A stretch of 64,000 nucleotides of DNA from Dyadobacter sandarakinus (GTDB lineage: Bacteria > Bacteroidota > Bacteroidia > Cytophagales > Spirosomataceae), in NCBI RefSeq assembly GCF_016894445.1, contig NZ_CP056775.1:5196001-5260000 (forward strand), written 5' to 3'. Both the position numbers and the translations under genes were made by a program. How positions within the stretch are numbered: position 1 is the stretch's first letter; each line of letters starts with the position of its first letter. Under the pieces are notes generated by a model. It saw only the letters and a program-made list of their open reading frames with translations, had not been told where the DNA came from and did no database searches. Below are positions 60,264-64,000 of the stretch, piece after piece.

Positions 60264-61172
60264 CTACACATCTGCAAGCTGTTGTTTCAGTACCTCGATC
60301 CCTTTTTTAGCTTCTTTTTCAAAATCGTTGTACACAAAGCATTCAATAGACAATCCCCCTTTGTAGCGGATCTGCTTCAAGGCGCTCAGGTATGCACGGA
60401 AATCGTCGCCTTTTACACCCGGCGGCGTGCGGTTTTCTTTTTCAGCAATGTGGCAGTGTACAATATGCTTGCCGTATTTGACGATCTCAGTAGCAGGTTC
60501 ATCTTCTTTCAGCATGTGGTAAATGTCGCACAGCAGTTTTATGCCGGGACTTTTGACAGCTTCCACGATCTCCACGCCCTCGGCCAGGCTGTTGATAAAG
60601 TTGGTTTCGCCCCGATTAAGTGGCTCTACGGCAATCGTTACCCCATATTTTTCGGCCAGGGGCGCCATTCTTCTGGTGAGTTCAATGTGCTGTGCCTTGG
60701 CTTTGTTCCGGTCAAAGCCTTCGGGTATGATTCTTGAAGCACCGCTCCCAAAAACAACGTACTGGGAATTGCATTCTTTGGCACGTTTCAGCACCAGTTC
60801 AGTCCTTTCCAGAATTGCCTCATGGTTGGCATCGGGACCCAGCGTTTTTAATGTGCCGGGGAGCAGTATAACATATGATTTAATGGGAAAATGTTGCTGA
60901 TGCAGCTGTTCCAGGTTTTTGGAATATTGTGCGTCCGTAGCTGGCAGCAGAAAACCTGAAACAGACTCTTCAATGTAGGTACAGCCCGCCTCTTTCAGGA
61001 AGTTGGCTTTGTCATAAGCAGCATACACACCCAGTGCCAGATTGTATGCACGGTTGGAAGGTAAAATGGAGGCCGATGACAGGGCGGGTGCTGCTATGAG
61101 CCCCGCAGCTGCGCCGGCAGTACTTCTGATAAAGTCTCTTCTGGAAGAGGAACTGGTCGTTTTGTCAATCAT
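60264..61172 (-). CDS. Tat-exported sugar phosphate isomerase/epimerase-like TIM-barrel protein
   Basis: A 302-residue AP-endonuclease-2-like TIM barrel. The Tat signal is SSSSRRDFIRSTAGAAAG with Arg11-Arg12. Metal-site residues typical of xylose-isomerase-like barrels are in IAVEPLNRGETNF (Glu), LLCDIYHMLKED (Asp, His), VHCHIAEKENR (His) and LSIECF (Glu). It may be a sugar epimerase or dehydratase in the periplasm; the substrate is unknown. ATG 61172 is chosen to give the Tat signal at the right distance. Confidence 0.88.
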   Translation of the reverse strand: MIDKTTSSSSRRDFIRSTAGAAAGLIAAPALSSASILPSNRAYNLALGVYAAYDKANFLKEAGCTYIEESVSGFLLPATDAQYSKNLEQLHQQHFPIKSYVILLPGTLKTLGPDANHEAILERTELVLKRAKECNSQYVVFGSGASRIIPEGFDRNKAKAQHIELTRRMAPLAEKYGVTIAVEPLNRGETNFINSLAEGVEIVEAVKSPGIKLLCDIYHMLKEDEPATEIVKYGKHIVHCHIAEKENRTPPGVKGDDFRAYLSALKQIRYKGGLSIECFVYNDFEKEAKKGIEVLKQQLADV

Positions 61173-61608
61173 ATCATCATTTAGTAGTAAGTAATAGTGT
61201 TTGTTCAAGTTTTTCTTATCTTCTTAATGATCCCCTTTTAGAGAAGTTCACCTATTTAGAATGTATTTAATTAAGAAAAAGATTGTAAAGAGCTGATAAT
61301 TAGGTATTGATATAGTAAAAGTTTAAGAATAAAAAGACATATTCTGAAAAAATGTTTACAAATTTTTAAAGGAAAATAATTTGAAAATTTTTTCAGGTTC
61401 AAATCTGGTAACCTTTATACTTAACCGCTTTACAATAAGAAGCTTAACAATTTGGTAATTTGTACTATACCCATACGCCCATTTTGGTGACCATTTTGCA
61501 GGTTGTGTTTGATCCTTTTTTGATGTTATTTCAAGCCTCCCAAGTTGATTTATCTACTTCATTTTTCAAGAGAAAACAACGCTAACTTCCTATAAACCAA
61601 CAACTATT
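61173..61608. other. long AT-rich divergent intergenic region before nrdA
   Basis: 436 bases, strongly AT-rich, without a credible gene. No exact TAnnTTTG element and no NrdR-type box (ACAcwatATATwGtgt) was recognised by eye. TAATTTGT (61457-61464) is a near match to a -7 element. A leader RNA cannot be excluded. Confidence 0.5.
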
Positions 61609-64000
61609 ATGTCTATGTATGTCATCAAGCGGGACGGCCGCCGCGAATCTGTGAAATTCGACAAGGTGACCGCCCGGATCGAGAAACTGAGCTACGGTCT
61701 GGACACCAACTACATTCAGCCGGTAGAGGTTGCCAAAAAGGTGGTCTCAGGTATTTACGACGGTGTCACCACTGCCGAGCTGGACAACCTGGCTGCTGAA
61801 ACCGCTGCCTCGATGACTACAAAGCATCCCGACTATGCGATTCTTGCTGCACGTGTAGCTATTTCCAACCTGCATAAGAATACATTAAAGTCTTTCTCCG
61901 CTACCATGAAGCGGCTTTACACATACACAGACTCCAAAACAGGCGAGAATGCCTCTCTGATTTCCCGTGAGGTTTATGAAGTGATCCGCCAGAACGCATC
62001 ACTTTTTGACTCCACTATTATATATGACCGCGACTATGCCTACGATTACTTTGGTTATAAGACGCTGGAAAAATCATATCTCCTGAAAATTGAGGGAAAA
62101 ATTGTTGAAAGACCACAGCATATGCTGATGCGTGTAGCTGTGGGTATTCACCAGGACGACGTGCAGGCAGCTATTGAAACCTACCATTTATTGTCTGAAA
62201 AATGGTTTACGCATGCTACGCCTACCTTGTTCAATGCAGGTACTCCAAAGCCGCAGATGTCGTCTTGCTTCCTGCTCACGATGAAGGAAGACAGCATCAA
62301 CGGAATTTATGACACCCTGAAAAACTGTGCGCTCATTTCGCAATCGGCAGGAGGTATCGGTCTGAGCATTCACGATGTGCGGGCAACAGGTACTTATATC
62401 AAAGGAACCAACGGGCAGTCGAATGGTATTGTCCCCATGTTGCGCGTGTTTAATGATACTGCCCGGTATGTGGATCAGGGAGGAGGCAAGCGTAAGGGTT
62501 CTTTTGCAATTTATATGGAGCCGTGGCATTCTGATATCTTCGATTTTCTTGACCTGAAAAAGAACCATGGCAAGGAGGAGCAGCGTGCGCGCGATTTGTT
62601 TTATGCACTCTGGATTCCGGACTTGTTTATGAAACGCGTGGAGGCCAATGATACCTGGTCGCTTTTCTGCCCGCACGAATGCCCCGGCCTGGCCGACACG
62701 CATAGTGAGGAGTTTGAGCGTCTGTATGAAAGGTATGAGCTGGAAGGAAAAGCCAGAAAAACGATCAAGGCACAGGATCTCTGGTTTGCGATCATGGAGT
62801 CGCAGATAGAGACGGGTACACCTTATATGTTGTACAAGGACCATGCAAACAGCAAGTCTAACCAGAAAAACCTGGGTACAATCAAGTCTTCAAACCTCTG
62901 TACCGAAATTATCGAATACACTGCACCGGACGAAGTGGCGGTTTGTAACCTTGCTTCCATTGCATTGCCCAAGTTTGTAGAGCAGGGTGCCGATGGTATC
63001 ATGCGTTTTGATCACCGTAAATTGTACGAAATAACCAAGGTTGTCACACGCAACCTGAATAAGATCATCGACCTGAACTACTATCCTGTTCCGGAAGCTG
63101 AAAAAAGCAATAAGAGACACCGTCCGATCGGTATCGGAGTACAGGGCCTGGCGGATGCATTCTGTGTATTGCGCATGCCTTTTGATTCTGATGAAGCCCG
63201 TCAGCTAAACAAGGATATTTTCGAGACGATCTATTTCGCTTCAATGGAAGCATCTATGGAGCTGGCCGTCAAACATGGTCCGTACGAAACATGGGCAGGC
63301 AGTCCGATCTCACAGGGTATCTTCCAGTTTGACATGTGGAATGTTACGCCGGAAAGTAAAAACTGGGATTGGGAAAGGTTGAGAAAAGATGTGGTTCAGT
63401 ACGGGGTTCGCAACTCTTTGCTGCTGGCACCGATGCCTACCGCGTCCACCAGCCAGATTTTGGGGAACAACGAATGTTTCGAGCCATTTACATCCAATAT
63501 ATATGTGAGAAGGGTATTGTCGGGAGAATTTGTGGTTGTAAATAAATTCCTGCTGAAAGACCTAGTTAAGCTGGGACTCTGGAATGAGGAGATGAAAAAC
63601 AACCTTGTGCGGGCCAGCGGGTCGGTACAGGCGATCCCGAATATTCCTCAGAATATCAAAGATCTTTATAAGACTGCCTGGGAAATTAAGCAAAGGAGTC
63701 TGCTGGATATGTCTGCCGACAGGGGTGCCTACATCTGCCAGTCACAGTCGCTCAATATCTTCATGGAAGAAGCCAACTTCGGCAAGCTGACATCCATGCA
63801 CTTCTATGCCTGGAAAAAAGGGTTAAAAACGGGCATGTACTACCTGCGTACACGTGCCGCGTCGGATCCTGTACAATTTACTGTCAGCAAGCAGGCAGAA
63901 GTACAAATTGAGCCGGCTATGGCTGTGGTAGCAGAAAAAGAGCTGAACTACGTCCAGTATGCAGAGGAGCGCACCAAACCGGCCCCTGTGCGTGACAGCC
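61609..64000 (+). CDS. nrdA: class Ia ribonucleotide reductase alpha subunit (3' truncated)
   Basis: The first 797 residues of R1; the gene runs off the window. The N-terminal ATP-cone (VIKRDGRRESVKFDKVTARIEKLSYGL) is followed by the catalytic barrel. Cys220 (SSCFLL), Asn429-Cys431-Glu433 (SNLCTEI) and Cys446 (VCNLAS) match mouse R1 Cys218, Asn427, Cys429, Glu431 and Cys444 in spacing. Motifs PTASTSQILGNNE and MHFYAWKKGLKTGMYYLRTR are also eukaryote-like. The start at ATG 61609 (MSMYVIKRDGR) is preferred; MYV at 61615 is an alternative. It pairs with nrdB at 34344-35339. Confidence 0.97.
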   Translation, partial: MSMYVIKRDGRRESVKFDKVTARIEKLSYGLDTNYIQPVEVAKKVVSGIYDGVTTAELDNLAAETAASMTTKHPDYAILAARVAISNLHKNTLKSFSATMKRLYTYTDSKTGENASLISREVYEVIRQNASLFDSTIIYDRDYAYDYFGYKTLEKSYLLKIEGKIVERPQHMLMRVAVGIHQDDVQAAIETYHLLSEKWFTHATPTLFNAGTPKPQMSSCFLLTMKEDSINGIYDTLKNCALISQSAGGIGLSIHDVRATGTYIKGTNGQSNGIVPMLRVFNDTARYVDQGGGKRKGSFAIYMEPWHSDIFDFLDLKKNHGKEEQRARDLFYALWIPDLFMKRVEANDTWSLFCPHECPGLADTHSEEFERLYERYELEGKARKTIKAQDLWFAIMESQIETGTPYMLYKDHANSKSNQKNLGTIKSSNLCTEIIEYTAPDEVAVCNLASIALPKFVEQGADGIMRFDHRKLYEITKVVTRNLNKIIDLNYYPVPEAEKSNKRHRPIGIGVQGLADAFCVLRMPFDSDEARQLNKDIFETIYFASMEASMELAVKHGPYETWAGSPISQGIFQFDMWNVTPESKNWDWERLRKDVVQYGVRNSLLLAPMPTASTSQILGNNECFEPFTSNIYVRRVLSGEFVVVNKFLLKDLVKLGLWNEEMKNNLVRASGSVQAIPNIPQNIKDLYKTAWEIKQRSLLDMSADRGAYICQSQSLNIFMEEANFGKLTSMHFYAWKKGLKTGMYYLRTRAASDPVQFTVSKQAEVQIEPAMAVVAEKELNYVQYAEERTKPAPVRDS

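Noticed and set aside
61173..61608. tRNA or structured RNA before nrdA
   Set aside because: No cloverleaf or GTTCRANNC-like loop and no terminator-like hairpin seen; composition is simply AT-rich.

Overview
The window reads as chromosomal DNA of a Bacteroidota bacterium, most likely order Cytophagales and close to Dyadobacter/Spirosoma. The reasons are two SusC/SusD outer-membrane pairs, further TonB-dependent receptors, a LytS/LytT-type two-component pair, several Bacteroidota-type promoters (TTG, 16-21 nt, TAnnTTTG), few Shine-Dalgarno sites and roughly 50% GC. The genus is a guess; no rRNA or tRNA gene, CRISPR array, insertion sequence, integrase or phage gene was seen.

Layout: 1-5.1 kb holds a truncated quinone-oxidoreductase, an alpha/beta hydrolase, and a TonB-dependent receptor divergent from a MocR-type regulator. 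5.2-14.5 kb holds a secreted FAD oxidase, a VapBC-type pair, a TetR-UbiB/ABC1 pair, an AI-2E transporter with a photolyase-like protein, a class II cyclic-nucleotide phosphodiesterase, DUF72 and a cupin. 14.6-22.7 kb is a nutrient-uptake locus (SusD, SusC, sodium:solute symporter, AraC regulator). 22.7-30.2 kb is housekeeping: ilvE, a cobalamin adenosyltransferase, queA, a Uma2 protein, a GH43-type secreted enzyme and tyrS.

30.25-32.75 kb is an AT-richer accessory islet with two unrecognised small genes, each preceded by the same 21-bp dyad repeat, a VapBC module, and a Panacea-type (SocA/DUF4065) antitoxin with an unrecognised putative toxin. This is the best candidate for new biology here.

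32.8-41 kb holds a phosphoesterase, recX, nrdB, two surface-glycan-type genes (a glycosyltransferase and an FkbM methyltransferase), CorA, an MFS carrier, a YigZ protein, a RelE-type toxin module and an orphan HigA-N-terminal fragment. 41-46.1 kb is the second SusD/SusC pair. 46.5-64 kb holds uvrA, a LytS/LytT pair divergent from a receptor with a long PDST-rich tail, hemC, a HigBA module with a palindromic operator, an apparent operon (GlmU-like, DNA polymerase III delta', RimB-like protease, rimK), L31 type B, a Tat-exported TIM-barrel protein, and the 5' part of nrdA. The RNR subunits keep eukaryote-type spacing of catalytic residues and are encoded 26 kb apart.
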